Assembly (NCBI GenBank): GCA_963676415.1
Contig: OY781097.1
Coordinates: 4,278,001-4,342,000, forward strand
Reading direction: 5' to 3'
DNA: 64,000 bases
From: G963662905 sp963676415
GTDB lineage: Bacteria > Bacteroidota > Bacteroidia > Bacteroidales > WRLA01
Under the pieces are notes generated by a model. It was not told where the DNA came from. It saw nothing but the letters and a program-made list of their open reading frames with translations, and ran no database searches. The position numbers and the translations under genes were made by a program. The first letter of the stretch is position 1. The number at the start of each line of letters is the position of its first letter. Positions 16,071 to 24,838 of the stretch are shown piece after piece.

Positions 16071-17399
16071 ATGTCACACAACTATTTTGAATCTATAACG
16101 GGCAATCTGTTAACTGAAATGGAACTGGCGAACTGCTTACGCGGTCTTCCGGCTCTGTTATTTCGTGTTGAGATCAAAAAGAACCGAATCGAATACATCA
16201 ATAATTACAAGGTAGAAACACTTGGGGACAACACATTTTTAATATTAAAGAACAAAGATTACAGCAAGCAATTTATACTTCCGGAAGATTATCCTCATTA
16301 TGAAAATTTCATCAAATCAGTTAAACAAAAAGAAAGATCTTCAGCAATTTTTAGGATAAAAGACAATCGAGGCGGCATACATTGGCTCAAGTTATTCGGA
16401 GCACCCAACGAATATGATTCCAAATTCTACCTCGGCATGTTGGTAGATATCAGTGCTAATATTGGTATGATTGAAAAAATGCAAGAAGAACAGGCGGAAA
16501 ATGACGCCCTGATTGAAATGCTGGATAACCCTGTTTTGCTAATCGACCAAAAGACACTCACTGTTGTATCTCATAATAAAGCCGCACAGGAATTATTTGG
16601 ATATCGCTTTGACGAATTTCATAAGCTAAAATTCTCCAATCTGTATCCCCCTGATTTTAAAAGCAAAATGCTTCAGGTTTATGAAGATATTGTATTTGAT
16701 AAAAAATGGTTAGGCCCTATACAGTTTAAGCGCAAAAACAATAATAGCCGTTTTATAGCGAACACTTCCATACGGTCGTTAAAAATAAAAGAGAAGAGAG
16801 TCTTAAGGGTTGCCATTAATTCTGTTGAATCCACTGAATTGATAATTACAGGAAACGAGAGGAGCAATGAAGAATTTATCAACAGAAAAAATGCACACTT
16901 AAAGAAACTGATGCTATTGGTAGAAAACGACTCCAACATACAATCCATTCTTAACAAACTACTTGAAAATCCATTCATGGGCCTAAAAACAGATGGAATT
17001 ATTTATTCTGATATACTTATAAAAAAAGGGCTGGTATATGTTTATGGCGCAGGAAAAGTATTCGACACACTTCCTTTTGGCGACTCCTTCTCATACGAAG
17101 GGACTATTGCTGAAAATATTGAGCAATACAAGCTCACGCATTTAATTGTTGAAGACACCATGGACAGTATTAAAGCCATTGACTGGGCATTGTTCATCCC
17201 TTATGGGGTACGTTCCTATTTTGCACGTCCTTTTTATGAAAGAAATACGCTGCGCTCGGTTCTGATCCTATGCTCAACGGAACCAAATACTTTTACGGAA
17301 GAAAAAATTGGTGAATATGAAATAATGGATAAACCATTTATTAAAGGCTTAAAAAACTGGAGAAAAGCTTCCCGCTCAAAAAAAACAAACTTGAAATAA
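16071..17399 (+). CDS. PAS/GAF-like sensor protein without output domain
   Basis: 442 aa, soluble. Two PAS-like domains (about residues 20-130, with GGIHWLKLFGAP; and about 145-260, DNPVLLIDQKTLTVVSHNKA followed by ELFGYRFDEFHKL) are joined by a short coiled coil (EKMQEEQAENDALIEML). The C-terminal ~130 residues resemble a degenerate GAF domain (VYGAGKVFDTLPFGDS, IPYGVRSYFARPFYER). There is no kinase, cyclase, response or DNA-binding domain, so it must signal through a partner. It is transcribed divergently from the FadR-type operon and shares the intergenic region with it, which suggests a linked role. Confidence 0.75.
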   Translation: MSHNYFESITGNLLTEMELANCLRGLPALLFRVEIKKNRIEYINNYKVETLGDNTFLILKNKDYSKQFILPEDYPHYENFIKSVKQKERSSAIFRIKDNRGGIHWLKLFGAPNEYDSKFYLGMLVDISANIGMIEKMQEEQAENDALIEMLDNPVLLIDQKTLTVVSHNKAAQELFGYRFDEFHKLKFSNLYPPDFKSKMLQVYEDIVFDKKWLGPIQFKRKNNNSRFIANTSIRSLKIKEKRVLRVAINSVESTELIITGNERSNEEFINRKNAHLKKLMLLVENDSNIQSILNKLLENPFMGLKTDGIIYSDILIKKGLVYVYGAGKVFDTLPFGDSFSYEGTIAENIEQYKLTHLIVEDTMDSIKAIDWALFIPYGVRSYFARPFYERNTLRSVLILCSTEPNTFTEEKIGEYEIMDKPFIKGLKNWRKASRSKKTNLK

Positions 17400-17447
17400 A
17401 ATCAGCGCAGGCATATTTAGCCCCACCTGTACGTATGTATGAAGAGC

Positions 17448-18449
17448 CTACATTTCTTCCTGTATATCCTCAAATCCCTTTGTAAACCAGGTTTTTAAAT
17501 TACCTTGTTCATCTGAAAAGATCAAAAAAGCCTGTATTTCGGGATGGTATTTCAAAAATGCTTTTGATTCTTTCAAACCCATGACCATAAAAGATGTAGC
17601 ATAAGCATCTGCCAAAGCGCAGGAAGGATACATAACAGAAGCGCTCAACAGGCTGTGGCGCACGGGATAGCCGGTAAGCGGATTGATGGTATGACTGAAT
17701 TTCTGTCCGTTTTCCACATAAAATTTCCGGTAATTGCCCGAAGTGGCCAAAGCCATATCGCTTAAGCGTATAATGGCTTCAATGCTTCGTCCCAGACTAT
17801 CGGCATGTTCCTGCGGCTTTTCAATGCCCACTTTCCAGGCTTCATTTTGCGGCTTTTTCCCTTTTGCCAGTACTTCACCGCCAATATCTACCAAATAACT
17901 TCCTATGCCCTTGCCTTCTAAAAATTTTCCGACCAAATCCACGGAATATCCTTGTGCGATGGCATTAAAATCGATTCGGCTGTTGGGATTTTCTTTGATC
18001 AGCATATTTTTTTTCAAGCGCATTTTCCTGTAGCCCACAAATTCTTTCAGGCTATCCACTTTAGCTGAATCCAGCTTCATGCGGTCTTCAAAACCCCAGC
18101 CCCAGGCACCGGCTAAGGGCCCGACACTGATATCGAATGCGCCATTGGTTTCTTCTGAGACCATTTGCGCCATGCGAAAAACTGTGCGGAAAACCGAATC
18201 CGTTTCCCTGCTTTCATTCTTGTTTAAACGGGAGATAATACTGCTTTTCACCCAGATAGATGCCGACCGGTCAAAATCCTTCAAAAGGGAATCTATTTCG
18301 CGCTGGAAATTTCGCGCAAGCGTATCGTAATAAGTAACAGCATAATACGTCCCCTGCGCTTCACCAGCAAACTGAACTTTGCGGGCTTCTCTTTTGCAGG
18401 AAATAAACATCAAAGGAAAAAACAATAAGAACAATAAAACCTTTTTCAT
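17448..18449 (-). CDS. apbE: FAD:protein FMN transferase (flavin transferase) ApbE
   Basis: 333-aa lipoprotein (MKKVLLFLLFFPLMFISCKR; acylated Cys about residue 18). It covalently attaches FMN to Thr residues of Nqr subunits in the periplasm, using FAD and Mg2+. Family motifs seen are GAFDISVGPLAGAWGWGF, the substrate-binding RIDFNAIAQGYSVDLVG, LVDIGGEVLAKGKK and the metal-site ADAYATSFMVMG. Length is normal. It lies just downstream of nqrF, and its substrates NqrB and NqrC are encoded in the same cluster. An intrinsic terminator between nqrF and apbE suggests partly separate expression. Confidence 0.93.
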   Translation of the reverse strand: MKKVLLFLLFFPLMFISCKREARKVQFAGEAQGTYYAVTYYDTLARNFQREIDSLLKDFDRSASIWVKSSIISRLNKNESRETDSVFRTVFRMAQMVSEETNGAFDISVGPLAGAWGWGFEDRMKLDSAKVDSLKEFVGYRKMRLKKNMLIKENPNSRIDFNAIAQGYSVDLVGKFLEGKGIGSYLVDIGGEVLAKGKKPQNEAWKVGIEKPQEHADSLGRSIEAIIRLSDMALATSGNYRKFYVENGQKFSHTINPLTGYPVRHSLLSASVMYPSCALADAYATSFMVMGLKESKAFLKYHPEIQAFLIFSDEQGNLKTWFTKGFEDIQEEM

Positions 18450-18491
18450 AATACAAATTTTGTCCCTTTAAGCTAAAACACACGAAATTAC

Positions 18492-18518
18492 AAAAAAAGG
18501 AGAATCTTTCGATCCTCC
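18492..18518 (-). terminator. Intrinsic terminator after nqrF
   Basis: On the minus strand GGAGGATC and GATTCTCC form an 8-bp stem (one G-U) closed by a GAAA tetraloop and followed by seven T. It is about 45 nt past the nqrF stop and 45 nt before apbE. Confidence 0.85.
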
Positions 18519-18561
18519 TCTATAATTATACGATTTATCAGGTTAACATCCCGGGGAAATA

Positions 18562-19818
18562 CTATCCTCCGAAATCATCAAAGGCAATCATTTCTTCCGG
18601 CACGCCATAATCATCCAGCATTTTCAATACAGCCTGGTTCATCATAGGCGGCCCGCAGAGATAGTATTCGATTTCTTCCGGTTCCGGATGGTCTTTCAGG
18701 TAATTTTCCATAATCACATTATGGATAAAACCGGTATAACCTGTCCAGTTGTCTTCGGGCAGCGGTTCAGAAAGCCCGATATGGAATTTGAAATTCGGGT
18801 TATCTTCTTCAATTTTCTTGAATTGATCAACATAGAACAGCTCACGAAGCGAACGTCCACCATACCAGAAAGTGGCTTTACGGTCGGTTTTTTGCGTCAG
18901 GTACTGATCGAAGATATGCGAACGCATAGGCGCCATACCTGCACCACCACCGATAAACATCATTTCGCGCTTGGTTGGCTTGATAAAGAACTCACCATAA
19001 GGCCCTGAAATAGTCACCTTATCGCCGGGTTTACGTGAGAAAATGTATGAAGAACAAATCCCTGGATTAACGTTCATAAATCCACCGGTTTTGCGGTCGA
19101 ATGGCGGTGTAGCAATACGGATATTCAGCATGATGATATTGCCTTCGCTGGGCGAATTGGCCATGGAATAAGCGCGGAAAATCGGCTCGGGGTTCTTCAT
19201 TTTAAGATCCCACATATTAAATTTATCCCAATCGCCGCGGTATTCTTCCTGTATATCCATATCCTTATAATCCACTTCGCAGGCGGGCACATCAATCTGG
19301 ATATAACCACCCGATTGGAAATCTAGGGTTTCGCCTTCGGGAAGTTTCACAACAAACTCCTTGATAAAAGTAGCCACGTTTTTGTTGCTCACCACTTCGC
19401 ATTCCCATTTCTTAATACCGAAGATTTCTTTCGGGATGGAAATTTTCATGTCTTCGCGGATTTTCACCTGGCAACCCAAACGCCATTCATTTTGTTGTTC
19501 TTTGCGCGAAAAGAATCCGGTTTCTGTAGGCAGGATGGATCCGCCACCTTCGTGCACCTGGCATTTGCACATACCACAGGTGCCACCTCCTCCACAAGCA
19601 GATGGCAGAAAAATCCCATTGGCACTCAGCGTTGTGAGGATGGTCGAGCCGGGCTCCACCTTCATTTCCTTTTCCCCGTTTATTGTCAAGGTAACTTCAC
19701 CCTGTGGGGTCAGTTTCTTTTTTGCGTACAAAAGTATGATGACCAGCAGGAGGATAACCCCCAGGAAAACCACGATACTGGTCAGGATAACAGTGCTGAT
19801 ATTTACGAGTAATAACAT
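18562..19818 (-). CDS. nqrF: Na+-translocating NADH:quinone reductase subunit F
   Basis: 418 aa. One N-terminal membrane helix (about 8-31), a 2Fe-2S ferredoxin domain with ligands Cys75, Cys81, Cys84 and Cys116 (ACGGGGTCGMC and LGCQVKI), an FAD-binding domain (FRAYSMANSPSEG) and an NADH-binding domain (FIGGGAGMAPMRSH, ending CGPPMMNQAV...AFDDFGG). NqrF is the NADH entry point of the complex. Gap to nqrE is 21 nt. The intrinsic terminator at 18492-18518 follows. Confidence 0.97.
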   Translation of the reverse strand: MLLLVNISTVILTSIVVFLGVILLLVIILLYAKKKLTPQGEVTLTINGEKEMKVEPGSTILTTLSANGIFLPSACGGGGTCGMCKCQVHEGGGSILPTETGFFSRKEQQNEWRLGCQVKIREDMKISIPKEIFGIKKWECEVVSNKNVATFIKEFVVKLPEGETLDFQSGGYIQIDVPACEVDYKDMDIQEEYRGDWDKFNMWDLKMKNPEPIFRAYSMANSPSEGNIIMLNIRIATPPFDRKTGGFMNVNPGICSSYIFSRKPGDKVTISGPYGEFFIKPTKREMMFIGGGAGMAPMRSHIFDQYLTQKTDRKATFWYGGRSLRELFYVDQFKKIEEDNPNFKFHIGLSEPLPEDNWTGYTGFIHNVIMENYLKDHPEPEEIEYYLCGPPMMNQAVLKMLDDYGVPEEMIAFDDFGG

Positions 19819-19839
19819 ATTTCTAAGTTTTTGATTCTG

Positions 19840-20457
19840 TTAGAGTTTAATTCCCATAAAGCTCATAAAAGCAATACCCATCAGGCCGGTGATGATGAAT
19901 GTGATTCCCAGTCCACGCAGTGCCGGTGGTACATTTGAGTAACGGATTTTCTCACGTATGGCTGCAATACCGACAATTGCGAGGAACCAGCCCAAACCGG
20001 AGCCCAAAGCAAAGCTGGTTGCTTCACCAATATTTTGATATTCACGTTCCTGCATAAAGAGCGAACCACCGAGAATGGCGCAGTTTACGGCAATCAGCGG
20101 AAGGAAAATACCGAGTGAGGCATACAGTGCCGGAGAAAATTTCTCTACGATCATTTCCACAAGTTGCACCATAGATGCAATTACGGCAATAAACATAATG
20201 AAGGAGAGGAAACTCAGATCCACATCGGCAAAATCAGCGCCAAGCCACTGCAAAGCGCCGGGCTGGAGCAGGAATTTGTTGATCAGGTAATCTACCGGAA
20301 CGGTGATGCCGAGCACAAAAATTACTGCGGCACCTAATCCCACGGAGGTTTTTACGGTCTTGGATACTGCCAGATAGGAACACATCCCCAGGAAGTAGGC
20401 AAAAACCATGTTGTCGATAAAAACCGACTTTACGAATATATTGAATAAATCTTGCAT
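19840..20457 (-). CDS. nqrE: Na+-translocating NADH:quinone reductase subunit E
   Basis: 205-aa integral membrane subunit with six hydrophobic helices, homologous to RnfA. It starts MQDLFNIFVKSVFIDNMVFA, and NqrD and NqrE together hold an intramembrane 2Fe-2S centre. Key features are YFLGMCSYLAVSK (Cys in the first helix) and AVNCAILGGSLFM (Cys in the fourth). Lies 25 nt after nqrD and 21 nt before nqrF in the single nqrABCDEF transcript. Confidence 0.96.
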   Translation of the reverse strand: MQDLFNIFVKSVFIDNMVFAYFLGMCSYLAVSKTVKTSVGLGAAVIFVLGITVPVDYLINKFLLQPGALQWLGADFADVDLSFLSFIMFIAVIASMVQLVEMIVEKFSPALYASLGIFLPLIAVNCAILGGSLFMQEREYQNIGEATSFALGSGLGWFLAIVGIAAIREKIRYSNVPPALRGLGITFIITGLMGIAFMSFMGIKL

Positions 20458-20482
20458 ATCTTAATCTCTTAGGTGTTCACAA

Positions 20483-21139
20483 TTAATTTTCTTCAATCAG
20501 GTCACGGTTTCTGTAGCGCTGTACCCAGATGATGATACCGACAATAATCAGGGCCATTGGAGGCAGGATGAACAGGCCGTTGTTTTTGTAGCCAAGCTCA
20601 TAGAAACCTTCAGGCAACACATGATATCCCCAGATGGTACCGCTTCCGAGCAATTCACGGAAAAAGGCCACAACAATCAATATCCAGCCATAACCAAAGG
20701 CATTGCCGATTCCATCGAGGAAACTAGGCCAGGGCTTATTGCCCATGGCAAAGGCTTCGAAACGCCCCATGATGATACAGTTGGTAATAATCAGACCGAC
20801 AAAGACCGACAACTGCTTGCTCACATCATAAGCAAAAGCTTTAAGCACCTGATCCACAAGAATTACCAAGGCGGCAATCACAACCAGTTGCACAATGATA
20901 CGAATACGCTGCGGAATGGAATTCCGGAGCAGTGAAATAACAACATTACCAATGCCAAGCACTGCTAAAACGGAAATAGACATCACTACGGCAGGTTCGA
21001 GTTTTACCGTAACCGCCAATGCCGAGCAGATACCCAACACCTGAACGGTAATCGGATTGTCCTTCCCGAGCGGGGCGGTAATCAACTTTTTGTTCTTTGG
21101 TGAGAACAAAGGTTCTTTTTGTACTTTTTCTGAACTCAT
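20483..21139 (-). CDS. nqrD: Na+-translocating NADH:quinone reductase subunit D
   Basis: 218-aa membrane subunit with about six helices, homologous to RnfE. Conserved parts include PLGKDNPITVQVLGICSALA (Cys in the first helix) and LSVFVGLIITNCIIMGRFEA (Cys of the Fe-S site shared with NqrE). The N-terminal extension (about 25 aa, MSSEKVQKEPLFSPKNKKLI) is cytoplasmic and modestly longer than in Vibrio. Gap to nqrC is 21 nt. Confidence 0.96.
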   Translation of the reverse strand: MSSEKVQKEPLFSPKNKKLITAPLGKDNPITVQVLGICSALAVTVKLEPAVVMSISVLAVLGIGNVVISLLRNSIPQRIRIIVQLVVIAALVILVDQVLKAFAYDVSKQLSVFVGLIITNCIIMGRFEAFAMGNKPWPSFLDGIGNAFGYGWILIVVAFFRELLGSGTIWGYHVLPEGFYELGYKNNGLFILPPMALIIVGIIIWVQRYRNRDLIEEN

Positions 21140-21160
21140 ATTGTATGATTTTTTCCGTTA

Positions 21161-21943
21161 CTAATTAAGTTGCTTTTTGAAAAACGCCTTGTAATTGTCG
21201 AGGCAATCGCTGAGCATATCCTGCACGCCCACACTGGTAATGGTACCGCCCGAAATCGCATCTACGGCATGAATGCGCTGTGCTTCGGGGATGGTTGCAA
21301 TACCGCCTTTTACCACGAGGATAGAAACCAGGTCGCCTTTTTTATCAAAAATATCCTTACCGACAAACTGCACCTGGAAAGGACGTGTATCAATTTCAGC
21401 ACCGAGGCCCGGTGTTTCGCCTTTATGGCCAAATGTGGCACCGGCAATGGTATTGAAATTGGACTCCAAGGCTATATTACCCCAGATTGGCCCCCAAAGA
21501 CCCAAACCACGAACCGGAATAATATACAAGGTGTTGCCCTGATCTTCCATCTTAAACATCGGAAGCGTGGCGTGTTTTCCGTCTTTTATATTATTCAACT
21601 GCACTTTAAGGTCGATATCAAATGCCCGGACAGTATCCGCGCCCTGAGATTGTGTGAATTTTTGATCCGCCACATTATAGATATTGAGCACCTCGCCATC
21701 AAGGCCAATCACCATCTCTTCGGTGATGTATTTTTGGTACATATCTGTGGCAGTTTCCGCATTGATTTGCAGGGCTGCTTCTCCCGAAAGGGCCGCAGTA
21801 AGTATGTTCTGCATCTTTTCAACGCGCTTGTTTTTCTCCTGTAATGGTTTCAGCAGCATTGCGGCTGTAGATAAAATTGCAGCTACAATGATCACCATTA
21901 CAGAGGCATAAATGAAAATGTATTTATTACTATTGGTATTCAT
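21161..21943 (-). CDS. nqrC: Na+-translocating NADH:quinone reductase subunit C
   Basis: 260 aa: one N-terminal membrane helix (about 8-30) and a periplasmic FMN domain. The covalent FMN site is DAISGGTITS, with the acceptor Thr at about 234. The consensus recognised by ApbE is D-x-x-S/T-G-A-T, so Ala is replaced by Gly here; NqrB has the consensus form. Upstream features GLGLWGPIWGNIALE and TPGLGAEIDT are typical of NqrC/RnfG. Gap to nqrB is 29 nt. Confidence 0.95.
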   Translation of the reverse strand: MNTNSNKYIFIYASVMVIIVAAILSTAAMLLKPLQEKNKRVEKMQNILTAALSGEAALQINAETATDMYQKYITEEMVIGLDGEVLNIYNVADQKFTQSQGADTVRAFDIDLKVQLNNIKDGKHATLPMFKMEDQGNTLYIIPVRGLGLWGPIWGNIALESNFNTIAGATFGHKGETPGLGAEIDTRPFQVQFVGKDIFDKKGDLVSILVVKGGIATIPEAQRIHAVDAISGGTITSVGVQDMLSDCLDNYKAFFKKQLN

Positions 21944-21972
21944 TTTAATTCTTTTAATGGGTTAATGATTCA

Positions 21973-23136
21973 TTAAGCTGCTTTAGCCCTTTTCAAACGT
22001 TTCTTGATATTGGCTTCCACTACATAATGGTCGATCAGCGGTGCAAACACATTCATAAAGAGGATGGCCAGCATCATTCCTTCCGGATATGCGGGGTTGA
22101 ACACCCGGATCAAAATAGCGATCACACCAATCAGGAATCCGTACCAGATTTTCCCTTTCTGTGTTTGAGTTGCGGTAACAGGATCTGTGGCCATAAATAC
22201 CGCACCAAAGGCAAAACCGCCCAAAATCAAATGGTGCCATGCCGGGATATCCATATAATCATTATATCCCCAGAGGTTGAACAGAAGTCCCATAACAAGT
22301 CCACCGGCAAAAACCGAAGCCATAATGCGGAAACTGCCAACGCCTGTGGCAATGAGCAGCACCGCTCCAATCAGAATGGCAATTGTGGAAGTTTCACCGA
22401 CCGAACCGGGAATAAATCCCATAAACATATCGCTGATGGACCAGTGGGCATACATTCCGCTGATATTTCCGGTCATCGCTTCACCAAGGGGTGTTGCTCC
22501 TGAGAAACCATCAACAGCTTTTCCATCGCCCAGGCTAATCCAGACTTTATCGCCCGACATATCCTGTGGATAGGCAAAAAACAGGAAGGCACGGGCCAGC
22601 AGCGCCGGGTTCATAATGTTCATCCCGGTTCCGCCAAAGACTTCTTTACCAATGATTACGGCAAAAATTGTGGCAATTCCTGTCATCCACAGTGGTGTTT
22701 CAATTGGAACAATAAGAGGTATGAGCATCCCGGAAACCAGGAAACCTTCGTTTACTTCATGGTTACGGATTTGCGCAAAAATAAATTCGGCACCCAGACC
22801 ACAAATATAACTCACAATAATAACAGGCAATACGCGCAGGAATCCGTAGAAAAATGTTTCCCAGAAACTTGCATCGGTATTTCCTATTGCGAGGTTGTGC
22901 TGATAACCAATATTATACATACCAAAGAGCAAAGCCGGAACCAATGCCATCACAACAACGGACATGGTGCGTTTCAGGTCAATGGAATCGCGGATGTGAC
23001 TGCCTTTTTTGGTAACATGATCGGGAACAAAAAGGAATGTTTCAAAGGCGTCGAAAGTAGAATGCAGTTTTTCAAACTTCCCTCCTTTTTCGAAGTTCGG
23101 TTTGATTTTATCTATAAAATTTCTTAATGCTTTCAT
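21973..23136 (-). CDS. nqrB: Na+-translocating NADH:quinone reductase subunit B
   Basis: 387 aa, about ten membrane helices, homologous to RnfD. It binds riboflavin and a covalent FMN; the attachment site is VDGFSGATPLGE with Thr at about 215, exactly the ApbE consensus. NqrB forms the main Na+ channel. The C-terminus (VFAPLIDHYVVEANIKKRLK) is typical. It lies 32 nt after nqrA. Confidence 0.97.
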   Translation of the reverse strand: MKALRNFIDKIKPNFEKGGKFEKLHSTFDAFETFLFVPDHVTKKGSHIRDSIDLKRTMSVVVMALVPALLFGMYNIGYQHNLAIGNTDASFWETFFYGFLRVLPVIIVSYICGLGAEFIFAQIRNHEVNEGFLVSGMLIPLIVPIETPLWMTGIATIFAVIIGKEVFGGTGMNIMNPALLARAFLFFAYPQDMSGDKVWISLGDGKAVDGFSGATPLGEAMTGNISGMYAHWSISDMFMGFIPGSVGETSTIAILIGAVLLIATGVGSFRIMASVFAGGLVMGLLFNLWGYNDYMDIPAWHHLILGGFAFGAVFMATDPVTATQTQKGKIWYGFLIGVIAILIRVFNPAYPEGMMLAILFMNVFAPLIDHYVVEANIKKRLKRAKAA

Positions 23137-23168
23137 TCAAATTATCTTAATCGTTAACGAATTGGCCA

Positions 23169-24518
23169 TTAGCTCATTTCTTTGCGGATCAGGTCTAAGC
23201 CCTTACGCACAATTTCCTGAATTTCAATTTTGGAAGTATCGATAAATTCACAAAGGGCGAAGTCTTCTACATCAACTTCGTAAATACCCAATTGTTCCAT
23301 TTTGTCGATATCTTCGATCATAATGGCCTTGATCAGCTGAATAGGATAAATATCGAAAGGAAATACCTTTTCAAACTGTCCGGTAACTACAAAAGCCCGT
23401 TCGCTACCGTTAAGGTTAGTATCGAGACGATATTCTTTCTTTGGTGTGAGCCATGAGAAATAACTTTTGTAGAACGAAAACTTATTGAACCGCGGCATTG
23501 CCCAACCGAAAAGCTCAAAATAATCACCTTCGGGAATTACGGTAAGCTGATCATGATAATGCCCGACAAATCCATTGGCATCGATTTTATCTCCGGTCAG
23601 CACATTACCGCTGATATATCTCAGGTTGGAACCTTTGACATTATTTTTCACAATCGGCTCGATGGAAGCTCCGGTCAACACTTTGCAGTATTTCGGTTTT
23701 TCCACTTCGCTACCTGTAAGTGCAATGGTTTTTTCGGCACGGTATCTGCCTTCAAGGAAAAGTTTTCCGATGATGGTCACTTCTTGTGGACGCAGGTACC
23801 AAACAATATCGCCCTTGTTGATGGGGTCGATTTTATTGATCTGAACGCCCACATTCCCTGCCGGATGCGGCCCTGCAAAATAATTGATTGAAACATCACG
23901 GGCATCGGTGAAAACTTTTGAATTTCCTTCTGCTTTAGGCAGATTGAGGTGAATTGTGCTTCCTGTGAGTTTTTTCAGGGCATCAATACCTGTTTGAAAA
24001 GCTTCGGACTGCCCCTCAACAATGTAGTTGTAATCGGGAGCCAGTGGTGAAGTATCGAAAGCGGAAATAAAAATGGCTTTGGGTGTATCATCAGGATTGG
24101 CAATGGTACTGTAAGGACGTTGACGGATGCACGGCCACACGCCGCTTTTCAGCATTTTGTCCTTAATTTCCTCCGCACTGATGCTGGCCGGTTTCGCTGC
24201 GCCAAAATCTTCATACTCAATAGTAGCATCTGCTTCGATACGTACTTCGAGCATGGCACGTTTGGCCCCTCTTCTCACTTCACTTATCCTTCCCGAAACC
24301 GGTGAACAAAGCAGGATATTGTCCCTGTATTTATCAAAAAATACGGGAGTACCTGCTTTAACCTGATCGCCAGGCTTTTTTAACAGTTTTGGAAACAGCC
24401 CGATAAAATCCGGGGGTTTAATGGCATAGGAAGCCGGCTGAAACTCCTGGGTTTGCTTCTCAGCTCTGCCTTCCAGGTTGATATCAAGCCCCTTCTTGAT
24501 TGTAATAACGTTTGACAT
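23169..24518 (-). CDS. nqrA: Na+-translocating NADH:quinone reductase subunit A
   Basis: 449 aa, peripheral cytoplasmic subunit of the complex that takes part in ubiquinone/menaquinone binding. I start at the ATG at 24518 (MSNVITIKKGLDINLEG), the usual family N-terminus, rather than at a Met four codons upstream (24530). Typical segments: GLFPKLLKKPGDQVKAGTPV (lipoyl-like fold), FISAFDTSPLAPDYNYIVEG, GRYRAEKTIALTG and CEFIDTSKIEIQEIVRKGLD. First gene of nqrABCDEF; a TAAATTTG -7 box is at 24575-24582. Confidence 0.96.
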   Translation of the reverse strand: MSNVITIKKGLDINLEGRAEKQTQEFQPASYAIKPPDFIGLFPKLLKKPGDQVKAGTPVFFDKYRDNILLCSPVSGRISEVRRGAKRAMLEVRIEADATIEYEDFGAAKPASISAEEIKDKMLKSGVWPCIRQRPYSTIANPDDTPKAIFISAFDTSPLAPDYNYIVEGQSEAFQTGIDALKKLTGSTIHLNLPKAEGNSKVFTDARDVSINYFAGPHPAGNVGVQINKIDPINKGDIVWYLRPQEVTIIGKLFLEGRYRAEKTIALTGSEVEKPKYCKVLTGASIEPIVKNNVKGSNLRYISGNVLTGDKIDANGFVGHYHDQLTVIPEGDYFELFGWAMPRFNKFSFYKSYFSWLTPKKEYRLDTNLNGSERAFVVTGQFEKVFPFDIYPIQLIKAIMIEDIDKMEQLGIYEVDVEDFALCEFIDTSKIEIQEIVRKGLDLIRKEMS

Positions 24519-24574
24519 AGGCTTATGCAATGTTTAATAAACTTCGAAAATAGTGTTCCCTCTCAAATCGCTGG

Positions 24575-24582
24575 CAAATTTA
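24575..24582 (-). promoter_or_regulatory. -7 box of the nqr operon
   Basis: TAAATTTG on the minus strand, an exact TAnnTTTG. It predicts transcription start near 24568 and a leader of about 50 nt before nqrA. No clear -33 TTTG at the usual distance. Confidence 0.45.
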
Positions 24583-24782
24583 ATGAATTGTGGCCGGTTT
24601 ACTGTAGGTAATTAAGCAAATCAAAACACAATATTTTGTTAAATCTATCAGATCGCTAAGATAACATTTTATCTTCGAACATATTATGTTCAAAGTACAG
24701 TATTGTCATTCGAAAAACTGACATAAATCAGTTTTTTGCATGTTTCCAACAGGAAATTCGCCCGGACTAACAGATAAACTTA

Positions 24783-24790
24783 TATATTTG
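24783..24790 (+). promoter_or_regulatory. -7 box of the T9SS plug gene
   Basis: TATATTTG, an exact TAnnTTTG, about 48 nt before the ATG at 24839. No clear -33 element. Confidence 0.45.
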
Positions 24791-24838
24791 TTTGCACGCT
24801 AACAAAAGCTTTTTTAAAAATTAAATTACTTTTTGCCA

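Larger units (their letters stand above)
24531..24838. other. Divergent promoter region nqrA / T9SS plug gene
   Basis: About 310 nt between two divergent genes, AT-rich. It holds a minus-strand TAnnTTTG box at 24575-24582 for nqr and a plus-strand one at 24783-24790 for the plug gene. No other conserved structure was seen. Confidence 0.6.
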
